Assembly (NCBI GenBank): GCA_036785325.1
Contig: JAXIVH010000325.1
Location: 12,501-76,500, forward strand
DNA: 64,000 nucleotides
Origin: Urophycis tenuis
Taxonomy: Eukaryota; Chordata; Actinopteri; Gadiformes; Phycidae
Direction: 5' to 3'
The position numbers were made by a program, and so were the translations under genes. This document shows positions 30,431 to 40,360 of this stretch, in pieces; the stretch's first letter is position 1; each line of letters opens with the position of its first letter. Under the pieces are notes generated by a model. It worked only from the letters and a program-made list of their open reading frames with translations, was not told the DNA's origin and did not search any database.

Positions 30431-32607
30431 TAAAGGACGTTCCCTCCTTAGGGGGTAAGACAATTGTCAATTTGACCAAGGACCTACGCTTAACAGCGCC
30501 ACAGACAACCCTCTTGAACAGAGGTTTGTCTTTTATCCCTACTCACTGTTTAGAACGGGAGCTTAAAAAACAATTGAAATGTGATGTTTATAATTACCAT
30601 AGGAGGCTCAAATTAATCAGCTTTTTCCAGGATAGTACTGGTACTGCACCGCCTTTCGGGGGCCCTTCCCTTTGGACGCCCCCATCGGGGGCCCTCCCGG
30701 AGGCGTTGCACAGACTCATAACATGTGACCTTTCAACACTCAAAAAACAGTATAGGACGCCCAGCGAGAAGCCCAACCTATCGCCTGGCGAACTAGAGGC
30801 CCTTACCCAACTAAAACAAAACAGGGAGATTGTTATTAAACCCGCTGACAAGGGATCTGCAGTGGTTGTCCTCAGCAGGGACCAATATGTCCTAGAGGCA
30901 GAGCGCCAGCTCAGGGATGAGGTCTACTATCGGAAATTAGACGGACCTATTTACCTTGACACCATTAAAGAGGTCATAAACATCATTGACTCCCTCTTTA
31001 GAGCTAAATTCATCAATTCTAAACAACGCCGTTATCTAATCGGGGGGGATGAGGAACCGAGGGCCAGACGCTTTTATATACTGCCAAAAATACATAAGGA
31101 CCCCGCCACCTGGACGGTCCCCTTTGAGGTCCCTCCGGGTAGGCCCATAGTTTCAGACTGTGGCAGTGAGACGTACCGGACAGCAGAATACATCGACCAC
31201 TTCCTTAACCCCCTCTCGACCAGACACCCCTCCTATATTAAGGATACCTACCACTTTGTGGGGATCGTCAAGGGCCTCAAGGTGCCACCGGGGGCCCTAC
31301 TGTTTTCCATGGATGTCAAGAGCCTCTACACCAACATCCCTATAGAGGCCGGCATCCAGTGTGTAAGACGATTCTTCAACAGGTATCCCGACCCGACCCG
31401 ACCCGACATGCAGCTCTTAAAGCTGCTAGACATTAACCTGACTAAAAACGATTTCATTTTCAATGGGGACTTTTATCTCCAAACTAAAGGCACGGCTATG
31501 GGCAAGAAATTCGCCCCGGCCTACGCCAATATTTATATGGCCAATTGGGAGGAGGAGGCCCTGGCCACTTGTCCCCTAAGGCCCCTACACTACTACAGAT
31601 ATTTGGATGACATATGGGGAATTTGGCCGGGCTCCAAAATTCAATTCACACAATTTGTACTGACACTTAACGCTTACGACCCTTCTATCCAATTGACCTA
31701 TGAACTCAACTCCCAGACCATAGACTTCCTTGACACCACGACTTACAAGGGACCGGACTTTCTGACCGATTTAAAATTAAACATCAAAGTCTTCTTTAAG
31801 AAGACTGACACCCACGCCCTCTTGCATAAAAGCAGCTTCCACCCGAAGCACACCTACAAGGGACTGGTGAAATCCCAGATCCTTAGATTCAGGAGGATTT
31901 GTACAAGGGACGGGGACTTTGGGCAGGCGGTCGCCATTCTCTTTAGGGCCTTGAGGGATAGGGGTTATTCCAGGTCCTTCCTCAGGCTCTGTCTGAAGAC
32001 TTTCTCGGACAGGACTGAGAGGGGCCTGGACAAGCCCATTCCCCTTATCAACACATATAGCTCAATGACGGTTACTCTGAACAGCAGCCTGAAGGCCAAC
32101 TTCGCGAGGTTCCTGGGGCAGCAGGAGCCCTTTACAGAATATAGGGTCATCTCGGCCTTCAGGCGTAGTAAAAACTTGAGGGACATGTTAGTACGGGCTA
32201 CCCTGTCCTCATCAGAGGACAGAGCAAGGACGACCATTATAGACACACATTTCATGAAATTGAGATTTATTTCTAATAAGCAAACGCATGCCTGGCACGA
32301 GGTCACACAGGCCTCGACCCCAAAAACATCCAACTGCATTTATCTGATTTTCTGCTCCCTTTGTCCAGCGCAGTTTGTTGGCGGCACCGGCGTCCAGGTA
32401 TCGTCCCACATCAAGCGCCTTAGATTAGAAGTGCACCTCAAGGGGGACCTTGACTCACCGGTGGTGCAGCATTTCCTTATGCATGGTCTGGGTGCCTTTA
32501 GGTATACTGTACTACAGAGCAATGTTACCTGGACCCCTGCACAGAGGAGGGACAGGGTGATGGTTTGGCTCCACCTGCTGGGGGCAAAATCCATCTACCC
32601 CTGGTGA
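30397..32607 (+). CDS. Family B ORF2, unit 1: PLE reverse transcriptase with inactivated GIY-YIG domain
   Basis: The -1 frame is open from 30328; the start given is the first codon after the predicted slip. Counting from 30409, there is no Met before residue 301, directly beside the motif A Asp302, so AUG initiation cannot yield a full RT. RT motifs are intact: I-K-P-A-D-K-G (144-150), G-R-P-I-V-S, motif B G-T-A-M-G-K-K-F-A-P, Y-L-D-D (398-401), F-L-D and S-F-H-P-K-H-T. Cys649/Cys652 remain. In a gapless alignment to family A, the GIY-YIG catalytic Arg is His667, the His is Leu671 and the Glu is Val717; Y-V-G-E-T-R became F-V-G-G-T-G and the final G-L-N is missing. It probably polymerises but does not cut DNA. 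Confidence 0.9.
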   Translation, partial: RRVPLSPTPAGVKDVPSLGGKTIVNLTKDLRLTAPQTTLLNRGLSFIPTHCLERELKKQLKCDVYNYHRRLKLISFFQDSTGTAPPFGGPSLWTPPSGALPEALHRLITCDLSTLKKQYRTPSEKPNLSPGELEALTQLKQNREIVIKPADKGSAVVVLSRDQYVLEAERQLRDEVYYRKLDGPIYLDTIKEVINIIDSLFRAKFINSKQRRYLIGGDEEPRARRFYILPKIHKDPATWTVPFEVPPGRPIVSDCGSETYRTAEYIDHFLNPLSTRHPSYIKDTYHFVGIVKGLKVPPGALLFSMDVKSLYTNIPIEAGIQCVRRFFNRYPDPTRPDMQLLKLLDINLTKNDFIFNGDFYLQTKGTAMGKKFAPAYANIYMANWEEEALATCPLRPLHYYRYLDDIWGIWPGSKIQFTQFVLTLNAYDPSIQLTYELNSQTIDFLDTTTYKGPDFLTDLKLNIKVFFKKTDTHALLHKSSFHPKHTYKGLVKSQILRFRRICTRDGDFGQAVAILFRALRDRGYSRSFLRLCLKTFSDRTERGLDKPIPLINTYSSMTVTLNSSLKANFARFLGQQEPFTEYRVISAFRRSKNLRDMLVRATLSSSEDRARTTIIDTHFMKLRFISNKQTHAWHEVTQASTPKTSNCIYLIFCSLCPAQFVGGTGVQVSSHIKRLRLEVHLKGDLDSPVVQHFLMHGLGAFRYTVLQSNVTWTPAQRRDRVMVWLHLLGAKSIYPW

Positions 32608-33390
32608 GGACTCCTGAGCTGAACCCTCACCCTCACCCCAACCCTAACCTCAATACAATAATTAATTTAATTGTAATATAACATTGTTTCCTTAGGCCTA
32701 ACCTTAACCTCAGCCTAACATCATAATCCAATTTGACCTAACCCTAACCCAATTTATTCTAATCCTAACCCTAACCCTAACCATAACCCTATTTGTTCTA
32801 ATCCTAACCCTAACCCTAACCATAACCTAATTTAATCTTACCCTAACCCTAAACCCTAACCATAACCCAATTTGATCCAACCCTAACCCTAATCCTAACC
32901 ATAATCAACATTTATTTTCAAAAACCTCAACTTAACCTCAATATAACATTGTTCCTCAGACCTAACCAAAACCCTCACCCCAACCCTAACCTCAATACAA
33001 TAATTAATTTAATTGCAATATAACATTGTTTTTTTAGGCCTAACCTTAATCTCAGCCTAACATCATAATCCAATTTGACCTAACCTTAACCCAATTTATT
33101 CTAATCCTAACCCTAACCCTAACCATAACCCTATTTGTTCTAACCCTAACCCTAACCCTAACCATAACCTAATTTAATCTTACCCTAACCCTAAACCCTA
33201 ACCATAACCCTATTTGTTCTAACCCTAACCCTAACCCTAATCCTAAACATAACCTAATTTAATCTTACCCTAACCCTAAACCCTAATCATAACCCAATTT
33301 GATCCAACCCTAACCCTAATCCTAACCATAATCAACATTCATTTTCAAAAACCTCAATTTAACCTCAATATAACATTGTTCCTCAGACCT
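32608..33390. repeat. Family B inter-ORF telomere-like UTR with about 342-bp direct duplication
   Basis: CTCAATACAATAATTAATTT occurs at 32649 and 32991, each followed by a matching series of ATAACATTG, CAGCCTAACATCATAATCC and telomere-like (CCCTAACCATAACC) motifs. The first copy is the 3' end of one unit and the second the 5' end of the next, like the flanking repeats of tandem PLEs. The same arrangement occurs at every junction in the array. Confidence 0.8.
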
Positions 33391-34132
33391 AACCATAACC
33401 TACCTCAACAGTGACCTCTGACCTCTATTGGAACTGCTTTGGATGACCCTGACCTGGACCCTAATCAACATCATAATTTACAATTCAAGTTTAGATCCAG
33501 GATATTTTGGGTGTAGGTGAGTATTGCAAGTATCAATAAAAATAAATATATATGGATGTAATGTTTGGAATTTGATTGCGTGGGGCTTGGACCATGATGT
33601 CATTTACTGACTGCTGGCCAATGACATCATGGTAACAGCGATCGCGACTTTTCTAATTGATTCATTTCTTTGTTTGTATTAAATGTTTAGTTTTTATAAA
33701 AACACTATAATCAGTTCTATATATAACAACTTTGTTTATTATTATCAACTCCACTAATGTTCATTGTTTTTCTTTTTAACTCGTTTGTAGAAGTGACGTT
33801 AGTCACATGATCGCCTTACATAAAAAAATATATTTAATTTTTTTTCTACATATATGTTCGCTGTTACCGTGTTCAGTTATTATTTATTTACTTATCTGTG
33901 TCTCTTATTACTTGTATTATATTTCAATAAAAGAAAGTTATATTAACTGTTGCACAGGGGGTGGGATTGTGGGCTGCCGCGATCTGGAACCAACCTGTTG
34001 GCTCCAATCAAATGGGAGGGCGTTCCCTGTTGGAGTCAATTGGGTTGGGGTCCTTGCGATCTCACAGTCTCAACCTTACCTGCCAAGAGAGAGTTCGCCA
34101 CAACATTTGTGCTTTTTATGTTTTTTATTTTT

Positions 34133-34183
34133 GTGCAAACCTGAAGAAGGCCAGAATACTGGCCGAAACGTCGTTTTTTGCAC
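34133..34183 (+). ncRNA. Hammerhead ribozyme, family B unit 2
   Basis: Same core and arms as in unit 1; predicted cleavage after C34172. Confidence 0.8.
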
Positions 34184-34285
34184 TTGTTTTAAATAAATAG
34201 TTACTTTGTTAAACTTTTACTCTCGTTCCAATTTTTTATTTAATTTTTTTCGAGACACAGCGTTATCACACTCTCCACTAATACA

Positions 34286-36487
34286 ATGTCCGAGTGGACA
34301 TTGGTTAGATACGGCAGGCGCCGTTATCGCCGACGCTCGCCATCCTGGGACGGACACGTTTATGCGCCTACGGATAGGCCGCGCACGTGGTCCGATGATC
34401 GACGGGCTCCATCACCCCGGTGGCACGGACGTCCGCCTGGCAGGATGAGGGAGAGACCACGCTCGCCGCAGAGGTACGTGCGGGTTTACTCCCCTCCGAT
34501 GACGAGACGCCCTCGCTCGCCACCCAGGGCTCGGCGTCCATCACCGCCACCGGGCCCTCCCCGTCGTCCACCCAGGGGGCCTACCAATAGGCGCCCCGCC
34601 TCACCATCCAGAGAGAGACGTCGACACCCACACCAGAGGGACCAACGCCCCCTATCATACACCAGGGATACGCACCCCCGATCACCTATGAGAGACGTGG
34701 GTCCTCGGGCCGGGTACCGGGGCTATGACCGCCGGGGGTTCCACGGTCGGATGGACCGTGCACCTCCCCTCCGTTATTGGAGGGGTAACCCCCCTAACCT
34801 AAACTGGCCAGTGCCTCCGCCTGGGGCTTCTCGGCGGTCTGGCTTTGGGCCTGGTACCGGGACCTACGCTGACGTCGCCAGAGGACCGGATCGCGACCGC
34901 GATGGACATGAGGTGAGGCGTATCCCTGCCAATTTGGAATTGAAGCGTCTCATTAAAGAACTGTACGCTGTAATTAAGGTGACCCACCACCTTTCTAACG
35001 TGTCATCTGGGGCCCGTGGGGAAGGGCCCCGGACCATTCACAAAATGGTGGCCACGCTGGCCGCCATGATTAAACCAGCGGTCCCTACTCAGACCACGCG
35101 CCTCCTGATAGAGGGGGCTGCGAGGGAGTGGGGACACACAATTTGCCTTATATTAAGGCAACACTATGAGGAATGCCTTGAGGACTTGTTTGGGAGACTC
35201 AGGGGTCTCCTCAATGAGACCTGGAGGGAGGCCTTCGGTGTGGCGACCCGCTGGGCCCGCAGGAACCTGCCCCGTCTCACTGGGGAGACGCTCGACGCCG
35301 CTGAGACCAGGCTCACGACGCTGTGGGAGCAGGAGAGGGACCCCACACCGATCCTGGTCCCTGACGTTCTGCCCCCGAGGTCCAGGGCTCCGTCGGCGTC
35401 GCTGTTGCCTTCCGGCCGCGCACTGTCTTCCCCCACCTCATCGCCGGCTCGTCATGCTGGCCCTCACCGCCCACCTCCGGCGACCGGGACCCGGGGCACG
35501 CCAGCGAGACCGGCCTCTGCGGGGTCCGGCACCGTGACGGGCTTGGAGGAGCTGTCGCCGGATTGGTTCGTCCCCCCGACGGCGGCCGTCCTCACCCCCT
35601 CGCGGCCAATGGCGTGTCCCCCCCTGGAACGGAGGGCCCCCAGGAGGGCCAGGAGGGCGTCCCCTGAGGTCTCGTCGGACGAGGATGACGGGGCTGACGG
35701 GGAGGACGGCCTTCTGGGACTCACACGAGGGAGAAGAGGTGAGTTGGTGGGAGGACCCACCCCCTGTTCTCCTTCTCCATCCCCGGGGCCCGACGCATCG
35801 GGGACCGGGGACCTCCTCGATCTGGAGGACCACGACGAGGGCCCTTCCACCTCACGGGCCGCCGCGGAGGTATTGCGGTCTGTCCGGGACCGAGGTGAGG
35901 AGCCGAGAGACGAGACCACCACCGAGAGAAGGGGAGGTCGCAGGGTCAGGGTGCACCCACATACGGCACGTAAGTTGTTGGACTGGAACCTCAACGTGGG
36001 CTCTAAGTGGCTCATTATGGGTGACTCTAACCTTGCTAGCCTCCCTGAACATGACATCCAGGACCTGCAGGTGGACTGTTTCCCTGAATCCCATTTCAGG
36101 CACGCGCAGGCCCTGATGGAGAAGACCACCCCTATTGAGGGGCTGGTCGTAGAAAAAATAATCATGTCGTTTGGTATCTATAGCAGGGCCAACAAGTCAA
36201 AAGAGACAACGATTAAGAATGCCCAGGCTGCGTTGAGAGCGGCCAGGAAGCGGTTCCCTGGAGCGGAGGTGTTGATCCAGCAGGTCAACTTCTCCACGGC
36301 CCTCCCTACAGAGGAGCAGGAGAACCTCGCCGTCCTCAACCAGCAGTTGGAGAGGAACATGCCCCACATCCCCCTCCTGCCGCAAAGCCAGTTCTCCACT
36401 GAGGAGGACAACATCAGCTGGACAGCGGAGACTGGCGACGCTTTCTTCCATCACTGGAGGGGGGTGTTAAACGCCGGGTCCCCTTGA
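34286..36487 (+). CDS. Family B ORF1, unit 2
   Basis: 733 aa. Differs from unit 1 only at residue 500 (Pro, codon CCG), which matches all later units. SGNH His and Asn positions are substituted as in unit 1. Confidence 0.85.
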   Translation: MSEWTLVRYGRRRYRRRSPSWDGHVYAPTDRPRTWSDDRRAPSPRWHGRPPGRMRERPRSPQRYVRVYSPPMTRRPRSPPRARRPSPPPGPPRRPPRGPTNRRPASPSRERRRHPHQRDQRPLSYTRDTHPRSPMRDVGPRAGYRGYDRRGFHGRMDRAPPLRYWRGNPPNLNWPVPPPGASRRSGFGPGTGTYADVARGPDRDRDGHEVRRIPANLELKRLIKELYAVIKVTHHLSNVSSGARGEGPRTIHKMVATLAAMIKPAVPTQTTRLLIEGAAREWGHTICLILRQHYEECLEDLFGRLRGLLNETWREAFGVATRWARRNLPRLTGETLDAAETRLTTLWEQERDPTPILVPDVLPPRSRAPSASLLPSGRALSSPTSSPARHAGPHRPPPATGTRGTPARPASAGSGTVTGLEELSPDWFVPPTAAVLTPSRPMACPPLERRAPRRARRASPEVSSDEDDGADGEDGLLGLTRGRRGELVGGPTPCSPSPSPGPDASGTGDLLDLEDHDEGPSTSRAAAEVLRSVRDRGEEPRDETTTERRGGRRVRVHPHTARKLLDWNLNVGSKWLIMGDSNLASLPEHDIQDLQVDCFPESHFRHAQALMEKTTPIEGLVVEKIIMSFGIYSRANKSKETTIKNAQAALRAARKRFPGAEVLIQQVNFSTALPTEEQENLAVLNQQLERNMPHIPLLPQSQFSTEEDNISWTAETGDAFFHHWRGVLNAGSP

Positions 36488-38682
36488 GCCCGACACCGGC
36501 AGGGGTAAAGGACGTTCCCTCCTTAGGGGGTAAGACAATTGTCAATTTGACCAAGGACCTACGCTTAACAGCGCCACAGACAACCCTCTTGAACAGAGGT
36601 TTGTCTTTTATCCCTACTCACTGTTTAGAACGGGAGCTTAAAAAACAATTGAAATGTGATGTTTATAATTACCATAGGAGGCTCAAATTAATCAGCTTTT
36701 TCCAGGATAGTACTGGTACTGCACCGCCTTTCGGGGGCCCTTCCCTTTGGACGCCCCCATCGGGGGCCCTCCCGGAGGCGTTGCACAGACTCATAACATG
36801 TGACCTTTCAACACTCAAAAAACAGTATAGGACGCCCAGCGAGAAGCCCAACCTATCGCCTGGCGAACTAGAGGCCCTTACCCAACTAAAACAAAACAGG
36901 GAGATTGTTATTAAACCCGCTGACAAGGGATCTGCAGTGGTTGTCCTCAGCAGGGACCAATATGTCCTAGAGGCAGAGCGCCAGCTCAGGGATGAGGTCT
37001 ACTATCGGAAATTAGACGGACCTATTTACCTTGACACCATTAAAGAGGTCATAAACATCATTGACTCCCTCTTTAGAGCTAAATTCATCAATTCTAAACA
37101 ACGCCGTTATCTAATCGGGGGGGATGAGGAACCGAGGGCCAGACGCTTTTATATACTGCCAAAAATACATAAGGACCCCGCCACCTGGACGGTCCCCTTT
37201 GAGGTCCCTCCGGGTAGGCCCATAGTTTCAGACTGTGGCAGTGAGACGTACCGGACAGCAGAATACATCGACCACTTCCTTAACCCCCTCTCGACCAGAC
37301 ACCCCTCCTATATTAAGGATACCTACCACTTTGTGGGGATCGTCAAGGGCCTCAAGGTGCCACCGGGGGCCCTACTGTTTTCCATGGATGTCAAGAGCCT
37401 CTACACCAACATCCCTATAGAGGCCGGCATCCAGTGTGTAAGACGATTCTTCAACAGGTATCCCGACCCGACCCGACCCGACATGCAGCTCTTAAAGCTG
37501 CTAGACATTAACCTGACTAAAAACGATTTCATTTTCAATGGGGACTTTTATCTCCAAACTAAAGGCACGGCTATGGGCAAGAAATTCGCCCCGGCCTACG
37601 CCAATATTTATATGGCCAATTGGGAGGAGGAGGCCCTGGCCACTTGTCCCCTAAGGCCCCTACACTACTACAGATATTTGGATGACATATGGGGAATTTG
37701 GCCGGGCTCCAAAATTCAATTCACACAATTTGTACTGACACTTAACGCTTACGACCCTTCTATCCAATTGACCTATGAACTCAACTCCCAGACCATAGAC
37801 TTCCTTGACACCACGACTTACAAGGGACCGGACTTTCTGACCGATTTAAAATTAAACATCAAAGTCTTCTTTAAGAAGACTGACACCCACGCCCTCTTGC
37901 ATAAAAGCAGCTTCCACCCGAAGCACACCTACAAGGGACTGGTGAAATCCCAGATCCTTAGATTCAGGAGGATTTGTACAAGGGACGGGGACTTTGGGCA
38001 GGCGGTCGCCATTCTCTTTAGGGCCTTGAGGGATAGGGGTTATTCCAGGTCCTTCCTCAGGCTCTGTCTGAAGACTTTCTCGGACAGGACTGAGAGGGGC
38101 CTGGACAAGCCCATTCCCCTTATCAACACATATAGCTCAATGACGGTTACTCTGAACAGCAGCCTGAAGGCCAACTTCGCGAGGTTCCTGGGGCAGCAGG
38201 AGCCCTTTACAGAATATAGGGTCATCTCGGCCTTCAGGCGTAGTAAAAACTTGAGGGACATGTTAGTACGGGCTACCCTGTCCTCATCAGAGGACAGAGC
38301 AAGGACGACCATTATAGACACACATTTCATGAAATTGAGATTTATTTCTAATAAGCAAACGCATGCCTGGCACGAGGTCACACAGGCCTCGACCCCAAAA
38401 ACATCCAACTGCATTTATCTGATTTTCTGCTCCCTTTGTCCAGCGCAGTTTGTTGGCGGCACCGGCGTCCAGGTATCGTCCCACATCAAGCGCCTTAGAT
38501 TAGAAGTGCACCTCAAGGGGGACCTTGACTCACCGGTGGTGCAGCATTTCCTTATGCATGGTCTGGGTGCCTTTAGGTATACTGTACTACAGAGCAATGT
38601 TACCTGGACCCCTGCACAGAGGAGGGACAGGGTGATGGTTTGGCTCCACCTGCTGGGGGCAAAATCCATCTACCCCTGGTGA
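36472..38682 (+). CDS. Family B ORF2, unit 2 (RT, inactive GIY-YIG)
   Basis: Protein identical to unit 1. Y-L-D-D intact; GIY-YIG Arg-to-His and Glu-to-Val changes present. Read by -1 slip at 36466-36472. Confidence 0.9.
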   Translation, partial: RRVPLSPTPAGVKDVPSLGGKTIVNLTKDLRLTAPQTTLLNRGLSFIPTHCLERELKKQLKCDVYNYHRRLKLISFFQDSTGTAPPFGGPSLWTPPSGALPEALHRLITCDLSTLKKQYRTPSEKPNLSPGELEALTQLKQNREIVIKPADKGSAVVVLSRDQYVLEAERQLRDEVYYRKLDGPIYLDTIKEVINIIDSLFRAKFINSKQRRYLIGGDEEPRARRFYILPKIHKDPATWTVPFEVPPGRPIVSDCGSETYRTAEYIDHFLNPLSTRHPSYIKDTYHFVGIVKGLKVPPGALLFSMDVKSLYTNIPIEAGIQCVRRFFNRYPDPTRPDMQLLKLLDINLTKNDFIFNGDFYLQTKGTAMGKKFAPAYANIYMANWEEEALATCPLRPLHYYRYLDDIWGIWPGSKIQFTQFVLTLNAYDPSIQLTYELNSQTIDFLDTTTYKGPDFLTDLKLNIKVFFKKTDTHALLHKSSFHPKHTYKGLVKSQILRFRRICTRDGDFGQAVAILFRALRDRGYSRSFLRLCLKTFSDRTERGLDKPIPLINTYSSMTVTLNSSLKANFARFLGQQEPFTEYRVISAFRRSKNLRDMLVRATLSSSEDRARTTIIDTHFMKLRFISNKQTHAWHEVTQASTPKTSNCIYLIFCSLCPAQFVGGTGVQVSSHIKRLRLEVHLKGDLDSPVVQHFLMHGLGAFRYTVLQSNVTWTPAQRRDRVMVWLHLLGAKSIYPW

Positions 38683-40207
38683 GGACTCCTGAGCTGAACC
38701 CTCACCCTCACCCCAACCCTAACCTCAATACAATAATTAATTTAATTGTAATATAACATTGTTTCCTTAGGCCTAACCTTAACCTCAGCCTAACATCATA
38801 ATCCAATTTGACCTAACCCTAACCCAATTTATTCTAATCCTAACCCTAACCCTAACCATAACCCTATTTGTTCTAATCCTAACCCTAACCCTAACCATAA
38901 CCTAATTTAATCTTACCCTAACCCTAAACCCTAACCATAACCCAATTTGATCCAACCCTAACCCTAATCCTAACCATAATCAACATTTATTTTCAAAAAC
39001 CTCAACTTAACCTCAATATAACATTGTTCCTCAGACCTAACCAAAACCCTCACCCCAACCCTAACCTCAATACAATAATTAATTTAATTGCAATATAACA
39101 TTGTTTTTTTAGGCCTAACCTTAATCTCAGCCTAACATCATAATCCAATTTGACCTAACCTTAACCCAATTTATTCTAATCCTAACCCTAACCCTAACCA
39201 TAACCCTATTTGTTCTAACCCTAACCCTAACCCTAACCATAACCTAATTTAATCTTACCCTAACCCTAAACCCTAACCATAACCCTATTTGTTCTAACCC
39301 TAACCCTAACCCTAATCCTAAACATAACCTAATTTAATCTTACCCTAACCCTAAACCCTAATCATAACCCAATTTGATCCAACCCTAACCCTAATCCTAA
39401 CCATAATCAACATTCATTTTCAAAAACCTCAATTTAACCTCAATATAACATTGTTCCTCAGACCTAACCATAACCTACCTCAACAGTGACCTCTGACCTC
39501 TATTGGAACTGCTTTGGATGACCCTGACCTGGACCCTAATCAACATCATAATTTACAATTCAAGTTTAGATCCAGGATATTTTGGGTGTAGGTGAGTATT
39601 GCAAGTATCAATAAAAATAAATATATATGGATGTAATGTTTGGAATTTGATTGCGTGGGGCTTGGACCATGATGTCATTTACTGACTGCTGGCCAATGAC
39701 ATCATGGTAACAGCGATCGCGACTTTTCTAATTGATTCATTTCTTTGTTTGTATTAAATGTTTAGTTTTTATAAAAACACTATAATCAGTTCTATATATA
39801 ACAACTTTGTTTATTATTATCAACTCCACTAATGTTCATTGTTTTTCTTTTTAACTCGTTTGTAGAAGTGACGTTAGTCACATGATCGCCTTACATAAAA
39901 AAATATATTTAATTTTTTTTCTACATATATGTTCGCTGTTACCGTGTTCAGTTATTATTTATTTACTTATCTGTGTCTCTTATTACTTGTATTATATTTC
40001 AATAAAAGAAAGTTATATTAACTGTTGCACAGGGGGTGGGATTGTGGGCTGCCGCGATCTGGAACCAACCTGTTGGCTCCAATCAAATGGGAGGGCGTTC
40101 CCTGTTGGAGTCAATTGGGTTGGGGTCCTTGCGATCTCACAGTCTCAACCTTACCTGCCAAGAGAGAGTTCGCCACAACATTTGTGCTTTTTATGTTTTT
40201 TATTTTT

Positions 40208-40258
40208 GTGCAAACCTGAAGAAGGCCAGAATACTGGCCGAAACGTCGTTTTTTGCAC
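40208..40258 (+). ncRNA. Hammerhead ribozyme, family B unit 3
   Basis: Core and stem I arms conserved; predicted cleavage after C40247. Confidence 0.8.
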
Positions 40259-40360
40259 TTGTTTTAAATAAATAGTTACTTTGTTAAACTTTTACTCTCG
40301 TTCCAATTTTTTATTTAATTTTTTTCGAGACACAGCGTTATCACACTCTCCACTAATACA

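Larger units (their letters stand above)
26851..32925 (+). mobile_element. Family B PLE, unit 1
   Basis: In order: telomere-like UTR with CCCTAACC and ATTTAATC motifs; a 14-bp inverted repeat with CRE-like and CCAAT motifs (27516-27558); TATAAAAA (27620-27627); hammerhead (28058-28108); ORF1 (28211); frameshift heptamer (30391-30397); ORF2 (stop 32607); and a 3' UTR holding a diverged copy of the 5' telomere-like segment (offset about 342 bp across the unit junction). The unit reads rightward, 5' end toward the telomere. Confidence 0.93.
32926..39000 (+). mobile_element. Family B PLE, unit 2
   Basis: Inverted-repeat promoter 33591-33633, TATA 33695-33702, slippery heptamer 36466-36472. Carries C at 33797 (ACG) where unit 1 has T. 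Confidence 0.93.
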
